Origin: Terrimicrobium sacchariphilum
GTDB lineage: Bacteria > Verrucomicrobiota > Verrucomicrobiia > Chthoniobacterales > Terrimicrobiaceae
Reading direction: 5' to 3'
NCBI RefSeq assembly: GCF_001613545.1
Contig: NZ_BDCO01000001.1
Coordinates: forward strand, 62,001 to 126,000
Length of the DNA stretch: 64,000 nucleotides
This document shows positions 34,428 to 42,762 of the stretch, piece by piece; the first letter of the stretch is position 1; every line of letters begins with the position of its first letter. The position numbers and the translations under genes were made by a program. A model generated the notes under the pieces. The model did not search any database. It saw only the letters and a program-made list of their open reading frames with translations, and was not told the origin of the DNA.

Positions 34428-35198
34428 TCAGGAAACAAAGGTCTTTGAGAGGTAATCGAAACTGAGCTTGATCGACTCGAATGGGTCGCCCGGGCAGGTA
34501 TCCTGCTCGACGACGAACCACTCCGTACCGGCCTTCTCAGCCGCGGCCACGATGGCTAGCCAGTTCAGGTTTCCATAACCCACCTCGGCAAAGCGAGGTT
34601 TATCCGGGGGTTCCACCACATAGTCTTTGCAATGAAGCACCGGCACACGACCGCTAAGCTTCTCGATCCATGTCACGGGGTCGCCTCCACCGTACTGCAC
34701 CCAGTACGTGTCGGGCTCGGCAGCGAGGTTGCGAGGGTCGGTCTCCGCGTAAATGCGGTCGAGGACCGTCCTGTTGCCGCTCCGAATGAACTCGTGGGCG
34801 TGATTGTGATAGAGAAGCGTCTGTCCGGCGCTGGCCAGCACGGCCCCGGATTTATCGAGTCCACTGATGAGTCCCTGCACAGATGCCTCATCGGCAAAGT
34901 CGATGCCGGCGGGAAACGGATATGCCGTATATTTGCACCCAAGCTTGGAAAGCCGCTCTACCACTTTCTCGGGAGACTTCAGAATGACGTCCCCAGGTTC
35001 GTGCGTGGCACAGATCGTCAGCCCCTCTCCCTGACAGATGGCGACAAGCTCGCTCTCCTCGATCGGCCCCATGCCGCTAACCTGGACCGCACGATACCCG
35101 ATCTGTGCGACCCGCTTCAGCGTGGCAGCGATGTCGGCAGGCGTCCGAATGAATTCCCTCAGCGTGTAGAGCTGAATTGCAATATTTTCGACTTTCAT
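34428..35198 (-). CDS. Sugar phosphate isomerase/epimerase family (TIM barrel)
   Basis: A 256-residue xylose-isomerase-like TIM barrel. Metal-site features are visible: E47/E48 region (MGPIEESEL), ATHEPGD, LYHNHAHEF, LHCKDYVV and the terminal WFVVEQDTCPGDP. Members isomerise or epimerise sugars or act in inositol breakdown. It lies 9 bases after one oxidoreductase gene and one base before another, so the three are a single operon that presumably interconverts keto and hydroxyl groups of one sugar. Confidence 0.88.
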   Translation of the reverse strand: MKVENIAIQLYTLREFIRTPADIAATLKRVAQIGYRAVQVSGMGPIEESELVAICQGEGLTICATHEPGDVILKSPEKVVERLSKLGCKYTAYPFPAGIDFADEASVQGLISGLDKSGAVLASAGQTLLYHNHAHEFIRSGNRTVLDRIYAETDPRNLAAEPDTYWVQYGGGDPVTWIEKLSGRVPVLHCKDYVVEPPDKPRFAEVGYGNLNWLAIVAAAEKAGTEWFVVEQDTCPGDPFESIKLSFDYLSKTFVS

Positions 35199-35207
35199 GG
35201 CGAAGCC

Positions 35208-36359
35208 TTAGTGAGCGAAGGAAAGAGTGAAATCGGAGGCTTTCACCTCCACGGTCTTTTTGACAAAGGTCGACTCAGCGATCTTCTTCTTCAGCCAGCT
35301 CTCGTATTCCGCACCATCAAATGGCATCTCGAGCGTCTCGCTGCGAGCCGAGGAAAGCAGCATGGCATTGGCGAGTTCCACCGAATGAATTCCCTCCTCC
35401 GCAGGAGCAATCAGAGGTTCCTTGTCGAGAATGGCCGCCGTAAAATTCCTCAGGATTTCCACGTGCTGCCCACCGTGTCCGGAGAGCGGAATCTCCACGT
35501 TCCAGACCGGAGGACGGGAGTACATGGCGTCGACCGTCTTGCTAAAGTCCGACATGCGCGTCTCGTTACGAGTATAAAGAAACTTGTTATCCTCGATCAC
35601 CACGCGCCCCTGCTCTCCCACGACCTCCAGCCGATTGGTGCCGGGGGCTTCGCCTGTCGAGGTGATGAATGTGCCGTGCATCCCGCTGGGGTACTCCATG
35701 TACGCGGTCACGTCGTCCTCCACCTCGATGTCGTGATAGCGACTGATGTGGCAGAAAGCACGTACCCGCGAAGGGCGCCCAAAGAACCAATACCAGAGAT
35801 CCAGGTTATGAGGGCACTGGTTGAGCAGCACCCCGCCGCCTTCCCCGCCCCAAGTCGCACGCCATCCGCCTGATGCATAATAAAGATAGGTGCGGAACCA
35901 GTCCGTGATCGTCCAGCTCGCACGGCGAATCTCGCCCAGCTCTCCGCTCTGAATCATCTCCCGCAGCTTGATGTAATACGGGTCCGTCCGCTGATTGAAC
36001 ATCGCCGCGAAAACCTGGTCGGTCGATTTGTGGGCGGCAATCAGCTTCTCGCAATCCGCCTTGTGCACGGAAATCGGCTTTTCTACCAGCACGTGCAGGC
36101 CGGCATTGAGCGCGTCAATACCGATCGTCGTATGAGAGTAGTGCGGGGTCGCGATCAGGATCGCGTCGATTTCTCCGGAGGCGATCATCTCTCCCGCCGT
36201 GGCGAAGCCTTTCGCTTGGGGATAGCGATTCACCTTTTCGGCGTTTTCATCCGCAACCGCGGTGAGCCGCAGGCGCGGAATTTTCCCAGCGAGGACGTTA
36301 TCCGCGTGTGCGCCGCCCATGTTTCCAAGACCCACGATCCCTAAACGAACTTCATTCAT
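35208..36359 (-). CDS. Gfo/Idh/MocA family oxidoreductase
   Basis: A 383-residue NAD(P)-dependent sugar-type dehydrogenase. The Rossmann loop is GIVGLGNMGG near the N-terminus, the signature Lys is in VEKPISVHKADCEKL, and the conserved HNLDLWYW-type block is CPHNLDLWYWFFGRPSRV. The ATG at 36359 puts the Rossmann strand at the terminus; an in-frame GTG at 36386 is possible but would leave only 28 bases to the divergent regulator. It is first gene of the operon and most likely controlled by the LacI protein next door. Confidence 0.9.
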   Translation of the reverse strand: MNEVRLGIVGLGNMGGAHADNVLAGKIPRLRLTAVADENAEKVNRYPQAKGFATAGEMIASGEIDAILIATPHYSHTTIGIDALNAGLHVLVEKPISVHKADCEKLIAAHKSTDQVFAAMFNQRTDPYYIKLREMIQSGELGEIRRASWTITDWFRTYLYYASGGWRATWGGEGGGVLLNQCPHNLDLWYWFFGRPSRVRAFCHISRYHDIEVEDDVTAYMEYPSGMHGTFITSTGEAPGTNRLEVVGEQGRVVIEDNKFLYTRNETRMSDFSKTVDAMYSRPPVWNVEIPLSGHGGQHVEILRNFTAAILDKEPLIAPAEEGIHSVELANAMLLSSARSETLEMPFDGAEYESWLKKKIAESTFVKKTVEVKASDFTLSFAH

Positions 36360-36382
36360 AGCAAAATGGAGGATTGATTCAC

Positions 36383-36390
36383 ACACGTGT
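36383..36390. promoter_or_regulatory. ACACGTGT palindrome between the sugar operon and the lacI-type gene
   Basis: An 8-bp palindrome with a central CG lies in the 55-base gap between the divergent oxidoreductase and LacI-family genes, extended imperfectly as ACACACGTGTTA. Its place suits an operator through which the regulator represses both itself and the operon. Confidence 0.4.
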
Positions 36391-36414
36391 TAGGTTAGTT
36401 TTGTAGGACAGTCA

Positions 36415-37437
36415 ATGAAAAACCCGGTCCACTCCACCAGTGAACTCGCCCGACGTCTCGGCCTCTCCCGCTGGACAGTCTCACGCGCGCTGAACGGACA
36501 CACAGGCATCAATCCCGAGACCGCGGCCCGCGTACGGGATGAAGCAAAGAAGGCGGGATTCTCCCCCAGCATCCTGGGCCGGGGCCTGAGGAGCGGCCGT
36601 ACGGATCTCATTGGCATCGTCGCCCCCGACCTTGAGGAGTACTTCCTCACCCGCAAGCTTTCCGTACTGCGGTTGCGCATCGAGGAAGCGGGCTATCACG
36701 GCATCATTCAAATGACGGATTCGAGTCCCGCCAGCGAACGTGCCGCGCTTGAGCGATTTCGCGCCATCCGATGCAATGGCGTGCTCACATTTGCCTCCAT
36801 CCTGGGACCACGCGACATTGGGCTGCAGCGTTTGAAAGAGGCAAAAATTCCCTGCGTGCAGATCGACCCGCTCCTAAAAACCTCCGGGATCATCGCCGGA
36901 ACGGACCGCCTCGAAGCCCAGCGTCTGACGCTGGAGCATCTCTTCTCGCTTGGCCACCGCCAAATCGGCGTCTTTGGCATCGACTCCTCCACCACTTACG
37001 GGCGCCAGCGTTACGATGGCATCACGGCCGCCTGCACCGCCGCCGGGCTTTCCCCGGAGAAAACCCTCCGATGGTTTCCCCGGCAACATCCGAAGGATGA
37101 CTTCACAACCGGCTATGCCCTGGCGCATGAATTTGCAAAAACACGCCAAAGACCCACCGCCATCGTCACCATCAATGACCGCATGGCCCTCGGCGCGATA
37201 CGCGGATTGCAGGAAAGCGATCTCGACGTGCCTCGCGACATCTCGGTGATCGGTTACGACAACGCGGATTTTTCCGCATACTGCAATCCCTCACTCACCA
37301 CCATCGATCCTCAAGGAGACACGCTCATGCGAGGGGCGCTCGACATGATTCTCGCCCCAAAAAGCCTCGGACACTTTCGCGTGCAGCCGACCCTGATCGT
37401 CCGTCAGTCCACTGCCGCACCGTCACAAGTTCACTAA
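36415..37437 (+). CDS. LacI family transcriptional regulator
   Basis: A 340-residue LacI/GalR repressor. The N-terminal HTH and hinge helix are clear (STSELARRLGLSRWTVSRAL; NPETAARVRDEAKKAGF), followed by a periplasmic-binding-protein-like effector domain (about 60-335) ending with the SVIGYDNADFSAYCNPSLTT and GALDMIL blocks. An AGGAC sequence lies a few bases before ATG 36415. The gene is divergent from the oxidoreductase/isomerase operon, whose product or substrate is the likely effector. It could also act on distant palindromes such as that upstream of the GH1 gene. Confidence 0.93.
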   Translation: MKNPVHSTSELARRLGLSRWTVSRALNGHTGINPETAARVRDEAKKAGFSPSILGRGLRSGRTDLIGIVAPDLEEYFLTRKLSVLRLRIEEAGYHGIIQMTDSSPASERAALERFRAIRCNGVLTFASILGPRDIGLQRLKEAKIPCVQIDPLLKTSGIIAGTDRLEAQRLTLEHLFSLGHRQIGVFGIDSSTTYGRQRYDGITAACTAAGLSPEKTLRWFPRQHPKDDFTTGYALAHEFAKTRQRPTAIVTINDRMALGAIRGLQESDLDVPRDISVIGYDNADFSAYCNPSLTTIDPQGDTLMRGALDMILAPKSLGHFRVQPTLIVRQSTAAPSQVH

Positions 37438-37522
37438 AAGAACTCATGTTTGCTGCATTCACCCATGCATGGAGACGTTTTGACTTGCCACTTTGGCCGA
37501 AGTTTCGTGTTATGATCCGATT

Positions 37523-37942
37523 ATGAAGGCTGCCGTCACCCTCCTCGCCGTGCTTGCTATCGGCGGAACTGCTTTCGCAGACATCCAGCAACCCCCTGCT
37601 TCCGATTTCGGTCCCACCCGCAAACTCGGGCGCGGTCTCGGTAACGTCGCTTTTGGCGTCACTGAGATCCCTGATTCCATTTTTGGAGTGAACTACTCCG
37701 AAGGCAACTCCGCCGCCTGGAGCTACGGTCTCGTCCGCGGCGTAGGTCGGACCTTTGCCCGCCTCGGCTATGGTCTTTATGAGATGGCCACCTTCCCGGT
37801 GCCTACCGTGAAGGGTTCCTACCGCCCGCCGTACAAGAGCATTGTTCCTTGGATTAATGGTGGTTATGAGGAATTCCCACCGGAGCTTGGATGGGAGACC
37901 CGCTTCAACTACGTTCGCGACTACCAGCGGACTCCCTGGTAG
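37523..37942 (+). CDS. Exosortase system-associated protein, TIGR04073-like
   Basis: A 139-residue exported protein. It has a signal peptide (MKAAVTLLAVLAIGGTAFA) followed by the family-like core RKLGRGLGNVAFGVTEIPDS, then GRTFARLGYGLYEMATFPVP and a YRPPYKS end. Such proteins occur in Verrucomicrobia that carry exosortase/PEP-CTERM systems; their role is unknown. It is monocistronic: a strong intrinsic terminator follows the stop. No exosortase gene is in the window. Confidence 0.8.
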   Translation: MKAAVTLLAVLAIGGTAFADIQQPPASDFGPTRKLGRGLGNVAFGVTEIPDSIFGVNYSEGNSAAWSYGLVRGVGRTFARLGYGLYEMATFPVPTVKGSYRPPYKSIVPWINGGYEEFPPELGWETRFNYVRDYQRTPW

Positions 37943-37970
37943 AAGCCAGTTTCCATTTTAGAGATTTTTA

Positions 37971-38002
37971 TCAGCGCATCGAAAGATGCGCTGATTTTTT
38001 TT
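37971..38002 (+). terminator. Intrinsic terminator of the TIGR04073-like gene
   Basis: A perfect 10-bp stem TCAGCGCATC/GATGCGCTGA with a GAAA tetraloop is followed by eight T residues (37995-38002), 29 bases after the stop. This is the best rho-independent terminator in the window. Confidence 0.93.
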
Positions 38003-38198
38003 ATCGCGGCTCACCAGCCTTGCTTCGGGCAGAGGGATGTTTCCTGGAGGAAAATCAGAAGGCACGGCCCGGAATCAGATTGCAGGTGGCCGAAAGGAAT
38101 GCTGCCTGAGGGAAATCAGAATCCCGCAGGAAGGCGATCGCCTGATTCGGTTTCCGCCACACGGACTGGCCGACGCTGGCGGAAGCGTAGAGCCATCT

Positions 38199-38219
38199 GG
38201 CGCCTCGCGAATAGGCGCC
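38199..38219 (-). terminator. GC-rich hairpin after the permease gene
   Basis: GGCGCCT-CGCGAAT-AGGCGCC forms a perfect 7-bp stem, 7 bases past the stop of the minus-strand permease. There is no T tract. Confidence 0.35.
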
Positions 38220-38226
38220 TTGAGAA

Positions 38227-40041
38227 CTATCCGTAAATAACGAGTTGGATGTTGTCCGGCAGGCTACCAGCTACTTCCGTCGCGACGTTCCCACGGAGCA
38301 ATTTGCTCATGGATCCACGATGGGAAGCGCCGAGCATGAGATAATCCACCCCGAGCGTCGCCGCCATATCGACAATGATAGAAGCCGCATTGGGAGCATT
38401 GACAAAAACTGGTATCGTCGTCACTCCCCGGTGTTTTCCGATTTGAAGCGCGGTCCCGAGAATCGCGCTGGCCTCCGGGTCATTTTTCCAATCGGCCTTG
38501 GGCAAGGCGGCCGCACCCCCACCATAGAGAACCGCAATCTCACGGATGTAGAGAACGTACAGTGCAGCGTTTCGCATCTGAGCTTCCTCAAAGGCAAACC
38601 GTAACACCGGGGTAAGCCCACGCACACTGACCAGGATTTTCTGGGTCTCACTCACCGGAGCAGACATCTTTTCGACCACGTCAGGACGTACGATATCAGC
38701 AAATTCCTTCGAAACCGTAAGGGTGCGAGTGCCACTCAGACGCTGGGCATAGGCCCACAAACCAAGACCGATCACCAGCACACAGATCACAAAAAAGAGC
38801 GCATCGGGTTTAGTCTTGGCCAGAGTCAGTTCAACCGCGACGAGGAGGACAAATGTGAAGAGCATCAATCCGCGCTCAAGCACATTCATCTTCAAGTGCC
38901 GGTTGAACGTGCAGCACCCGAGGTTCACACAGATGGCGCCCACCACACCGATAGCATAGAGTCCAGCCAGCGCCTCAAAGTTGTCCGTAGCGAGGAGCAC
39001 GATAATCGGCAATCCTACCGAGATCCCGAGTGGCGCTAGAGGAACGCCATGGGAGTTCAGCTTCGTAAATGCCCGTGGCATGTCCCCTTCCCTCGACATC
39101 ATGAAGAGGAGTCCGATCAGCGCCGCTATCGCGGTATTTACAGCACTGAGGAGCAGCAGGGCAAAAACAACGCCCACGATGAACCCGAAGATATGACCGA
39201 AACCCGGTCCGAAATTCATCGTGCCATATTGCTCGGCCAAAAAGCGCAACATATCCTCCTTGCGCTTAATCATTTCCGGAGCGAGTTCCTTCGGCAGCGA
39301 GAGCATCGCCCAGCCGAGCAACGCCGTACCGAGACTCACCTCGATTGCCACGGGCAGGATTGCCTTGAAGGCATTACGTCCCACTTGGGGATGACCGATG
39401 ACCGAACCACGGTCCGGCTTCATCGTTCCAGTCAGGTTCGCGATCGCCTCGACACCGCTCAGAGCCAGAATCACACCCACAAATGATACCCAGGTATGCT
39501 GGAAATTGTCATGGAGAGGCTCCATGTGCGTGAACGTAAGGTGAGGTACCGCGAAAAGAATGATCAGCACGACCACGATGACAGTCGGCAACGCCAATGC
39601 GACCGCCAAGCTGCCGCTATGACGGGGACCATAGAAGTTGAGTACGCCCATCAGTAAAATGGCCCCAGTCGTAGAGACCAGAATCCACTTCTCGGGCACC
39701 CCGAGGTAACTCAATGCCGCCCAGCCACTAAGCGCAGCCGTTACTGTCAAGTCGGCTACGAGGAGCAAGGCTCCGACCACGGCCAGCAACCTCCCTTGCT
39801 GCTTCGCCGCGGAATAGACACCGCCTCCATCCGGAAACACCCGGCAGATAACCATGTAGTTGACGCCAACGAGCGCAGTAAGTGCGCAGACCGCAACAAT
39901 GATGGGAAACGAGGAGAAACCAGCGGCAACGAATGCAAGACCAATGACGTATGCTTTACTGGTACCCCAGTCGCCGAAAAGAAGGGCTGAGGCGCGAGGC
40001 CAGTCGAGATTACGCGGCCTATGAATTTCAGGACTATCCAA
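38227..40041 (-). CDS. APC superfamily amino-acid permease with C-terminal UspA-like domain
   Basis: A 604-residue protein. Residues 20-440 carry about 12 transmembrane helices of the APC type, with a first-helix-like LLFGDWGTSKAYVIG and the VGVILALSGVEAIANLTG segment in the middle. Residues 465-604 are a soluble universal-stress-protein-like domain (QKILVSVRGLTPVLRFAFEE; LGVDYLMLGASHRGSMSKLL; nucleotide-binding GxSHRG-type loop). It presumably imports an amino acid or related organic solute, with the Usp-like tail sensing nucleotide or stress. It is divergent from the CNNM-type gene at 40185. Confidence 0.85.
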   Translation of the reverse strand: MDSPEIHRPRNLDWPRASALLFGDWGTSKAYVIGLAFVAAGFSSFPIIVAVCALTALVGVNYMVICRVFPDGGGVYSAAKQQGRLLAVVGALLLVADLTVTAALSGWAALSYLGVPEKWILVSTTGAILLMGVLNFYGPRHSGSLAVALALPTVIVVVLIILFAVPHLTFTHMEPLHDNFQHTWVSFVGVILALSGVEAIANLTGTMKPDRGSVIGHPQVGRNAFKAILPVAIEVSLGTALLGWAMLSLPKELAPEMIKRKEDMLRFLAEQYGTMNFGPGFGHIFGFIVGVVFALLLLSAVNTAIAALIGLLFMMSREGDMPRAFTKLNSHGVPLAPLGISVGLPIIVLLATDNFEALAGLYAIGVVGAICVNLGCCTFNRHLKMNVLERGLMLFTFVLLVAVELTLAKTKPDALFFVICVLVIGLGLWAYAQRLSGTRTLTVSKEFADIVRPDVVEKMSAPVSETQKILVSVRGLTPVLRFAFEEAQMRNAALYVLYIREIAVLYGGGAAALPKADWKNDPEASAILGTALQIGKHRGVTTIPVFVNAPNAASIIVDMAATLGVDYLMLGASHRGSMSKLLRGNVATEVAGSLPDNIQLVIYG

Positions 40042-40184
40042 AGTGATCAGGCAGTTTTAGCGAACGGCATGTTTGTCGTTGGCTGTGCGTCGCCCGTCAA
40101 ATCCTTTCGATGGAAGCTCGCTGAAGTGACCAAGAAACATCCTTTGCTCTCCCCGTCCAGGCAGGCTACTCTCCCCGGCTGAAA

Positions 40185-41537
40185 ATGTCTCAAATCACTT
40201 TTGAACTCATACTGATCGCGGTCCTGCTCGTGGCGAATGGTGTTTTCGCCATGGCGGAGATCGCATTGGTATCCGCCCGCAAGGCGCGCCTGAAGACGCT
40301 TGCGGACGAGGGAGCCTCAGGCGCCAAGCTCGCTCTCGACCTTGCCAACTCACCCGGCAAATTCCTCTCGACCGTCCAGGTCGGCATCACCCTCGTAGGC
40401 GTGCTGGCGGGCGCCGTCGGTGGAGCCAACATCGCAGACAAGCTCACCCACATCCTCGTCGACGTCCCCGTCATTGGGACCTACGCTCACGTCATCTCAA
40501 TGCTGTTCGTCGTGTCGATCATCACCTATCTGTCGGTGATCATCGGCGAACTCGTTCCAAAGCGTCTGGCTCTCAACAACCCGGAGCGTATCGCCTCAAT
40601 CCTGGCGGGACCGATGAACTGGCTGTCAAAAATCGCGAGTCCCCTCGTCAACCTCCTCAACCACTCCAGCGACCTGCTGATGACCCTCATGGGCGTCAAA
40701 AAATCCGACGAACCGCCCGTCTCCGAGGAGGAGGTGCGCGTGCTGATCGACGAAGGCCTGAGCGCCGGCGTCTTCCGCAAGGCGGAGAAGGAATGGGTCG
40801 AGAGCGTCTTCGAACTCGACGAGCAGACCGCCGAGGATCTCATGACGCCCCGCCCGCAGATCGTCTGGCTTTCCCTCGACGATACCGACGAGGAAAACTG
40901 GCGTCGCATAGCAGGCTCCGGCCACTCGAATTTTCCCGTCTACCAGAAAAGCCACGAGCACGTCGTCGGCATGATCTCGGTCAAGTCGCTCTGGGCGAAT
41001 CTCTCGCTCGCGGGCAACGCCGACCTCTCGGCCCTAGTCGTTCCGCCGCTTTACGTACCGACCACGATGCACGCCAGCAAGCTCATCGAGGAATTCAAAA
41101 AATCCGGCAAGCACATCGCCCTCGTGGTGGATGAATTCGGCAGCGTGCAGGGTCTCGTCACCCTCAAGGATCTGATGGTCGCAATCGTCGGCAACCTGCC
41201 CGAAAAGGAGCAGCGCCGCGAGCCCAAGGCCGTTCTGCGCCCCGACGGTTCCTGGCTGGTCGACGCGCTCCTCGACATCGAGGAGGTACGCAAGGTTCTC
41301 AGCATCGAGGATGAACTGCCCGGCGAAGAGGAGGGAAATTTCACCACCCTCGGCGGCTTCCTGCTCGACCGCTTCGGCCACCTGCCCAACGAAGGCGAGA
41401 ACCTCGTGTGGGATCGCCATCGCTTTGAGATCATCGATATGGACAACCAGCGGATCGACAAGGTGCTCGTCACCGAGATCAAGCCGCCCAAGTCCTCCGC
41501 CGAGGACGAAGCCGCGAACTCCGCCGCGAATATCTGA
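40185..41537 (+). CDS. CNNM/CorC-type transporter-associated protein (hemolysin family)
   Basis: A 450-residue protein. An N-terminal DUF21/CNNM membrane domain (about 1-175, AEIALVSARKARLK near the start and IIGELVPKRLAL) is followed by a pair of CBS domains (about 210-350, EDLMTPRPQIVWLSL; ALVVDEFGSVQGLVTLKDL) and a C-terminal CorC_HlyC domain (GGFLLDRFGHLPNEGE). Members are linked to Mg2+ and other divalent cation export; the older name hemolysin is misleading. It ends about 30 bases before rnpB. Confidence 0.92.
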   Translation: MSQITFELILIAVLLVANGVFAMAEIALVSARKARLKTLADEGASGAKLALDLANSPGKFLSTVQVGITLVGVLAGAVGGANIADKLTHILVDVPVIGTYAHVISMLFVVSIITYLSVIIGELVPKRLALNNPERIASILAGPMNWLSKIASPLVNLLNHSSDLLMTLMGVKKSDEPPVSEEEVRVLIDEGLSAGVFRKAEKEWVESVFELDEQTAEDLMTPRPQIVWLSLDDTDEENWRRIAGSGHSNFPVYQKSHEHVVGMISVKSLWANLSLAGNADLSALVVPPLYVPTTMHASKLIEEFKKSGKHIALVVDEFGSVQGLVTLKDLMVAIVGNLPEKEQRREPKAVLRPDGSWLVDALLDIEEVRKVLSIEDELPGEEEGNFTTLGGFLLDRFGHLPNEGENLVWDRHRFEIIDMDNQRIDKVLVTEIKPPKSSAEDEAANSAANI

Positions 41538-41567
41538 ATTGATCCCGCCCCCGCGCCGCCGTATGGT

Positions 41568-41991
41568 GCTCGGAGTGGCGGATGGCCGATTCCGACGTCG
41601 CAAGACGCTCGGGATAGGAAAGTCCGGACACCATAAGGCAGCATGCCCTGTGAAAACGGGGGCGCGCTGAACGAAAGTTCTTTGCGACGGATAGTGTCAC
41701 AGAAAACAAACCGCCGGAGCCCCGCAAGGAGCGCCGGTAAGGGTGAAAAGGCGGAGTAAGAGCCCACCGTCCGCGCCAGTAATGGCCGGAGCCGATAAAC
41801 CCCACGCGGTGCAAGACAAAACAGGAGGTCGGACCGCCTGTCCGTCACGCTGGTCCGCCAGTGTGACAGCCTCCGGGTAATAGTCGCAGCCCTCACGGGC
41901 TGTCCGGCGCGCGAGCGCCAGACAAGATAAATGGCCATCCCCGCGCCTGCTTGCAGGTGCGGGACAAAATCCGGCTTACAGCCACCCAAGC
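41568..41991 (+). ncRNA. rnpB: RNase P RNA (bacterial type A)
   Basis: The catalytic RNA of RNase P, which matures tRNA 5' ends. Diagnostic conserved segments appear in order: ATAGGAAAGTCCGGACACCA (41615-41634), ACAAACCGCC near 41705, GGTAAGGGTGAAAAGGCGG, TAAGAGCCCACCG, GATAAACCCCAC, GATAAATGGCCATCC near 41926-41940, and the 3' element ACAAAATCCGGCTTACAGCC (41964-41983). The closing P1 helix pairs GTGGC near 41574-41579 with GCCAC near 41981-41985. Ends are approximate. The length (~420) is somewhat more than in E. coli. A strong terminator follows directly. Confidence 0.95.
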
Positions 41992-42030
41992 AGGGGCGGT
42001 TCCCCAAAGGAGCCGCCCCTGTCCTGTTTT
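41991..42030 (+). terminator. Intrinsic terminator of rnpB
   Basis: A 13-bp stem with one G-T wobble (CAGGGGCGGTTCC, 41991-42003, with GGAGCCGCCCCTG, 42009-42021) and a 5-base loop is followed by TCCTGTTTT. Confidence 0.85.
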
Positions 42031-42075
42031 ACGCCCCGCATTGCCTTCCCCGGCGATCTGGCGCAAGATGAGCGC

Positions 42076-42717
42076 ATGGATGTGAGTGAATTGCGGCAGG
42101 ACTACCAGATCGGCGCTCTCGACCGGGAGCACATGGCGGCGGACCCGTTTCGCCAGTTCGATGTGTGGTTCAAGGCGGCGCTCAGTTCCAAGGATCTCCG
42201 CGAGCCCAACGCCATGACGCTCGCCACCGCCGGGGCCGACGGCAAGGTCACCGCCCGCACCGTGCTGCTCAAGGCCTGGGACGAAAAGGGCTTCGTGTTT
42301 TACACGAACTACAACAGCCACAAAGCCCACCAGATCGCAGAGAACAGCAACGTCGCGCTCCTCTTCCCGTGGCTCACCATGGAGCGCCAGGTGGAAATCT
42401 GCGGTCGCGCCGAGAAGGTCTCGCTGGCCGAAAGCTTCGCCTACTTTGCCAGCCGACCCTTTTCCAGCCGCCTGGGGGCCTGGGTTTCGCACCAGAGCAG
42501 CGTGATTACATCGCGCAGCCTGCTGGAGATGAAGTTCGACGAAATGAAGCGCAAGTTTGCCAATGGCGAGGTGCCTCTGCCGGATTTCTGGGGTGGCTAT
42601 CGCGTGGTGCCGGAGACGGTCGAGTTCTGGCAGGGCCGGACCAGCCGCCTGCACGATCGTTTCCTCTACAGTCGCCAGCCGGAAGGCGGCTGGAATCTCG
42701 AGCGCCTGTCGCCCTGA
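42076..42717 (+). CDS. pdxH: Pyridoxamine 5'-phosphate oxidase
   Basis: A 213-residue FMN-dependent enzyme making pyridoxal 5'-phosphate. Family blocks are clear: EPNAMTLATAGADGKVTART, VLLKAWDEKGFVFYTNYNSHK, VEICGRAEKVS, RLGAWVSHQS near residue 140 and the C-terminal EFWQGRTSRLHDR with PEGGWNLERLSP. The length is typical. It sits 46 bases after the rnpB terminator and just ahead of a DUF2339 gene. Confidence 0.95.
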   Translation: MDVSELRQDYQIGALDREHMAADPFRQFDVWFKAALSSKDLREPNAMTLATAGADGKVTARTVLLKAWDEKGFVFYTNYNSHKAHQIAENSNVALLFPWLTMERQVEICGRAEKVSLAESFAYFASRPFSSRLGAWVSHQSSVITSRSLLEMKFDEMKRKFANGEVPLPDFWGGYRVVPETVEFWQGRTSRLHDRFLYSRQPEGGWNLERLSP

Positions 42718-42762
42718 GTTTGGAGCTTGCTCCGGGAGAGCATCCCGGAAAGGCTGGCCCCA

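Noticed and set aside
38132-38143. AGGCGATCGCCT palindrome
   Set aside because: Isolated in a region with no nearby gene start in the right orientation; may be chance.
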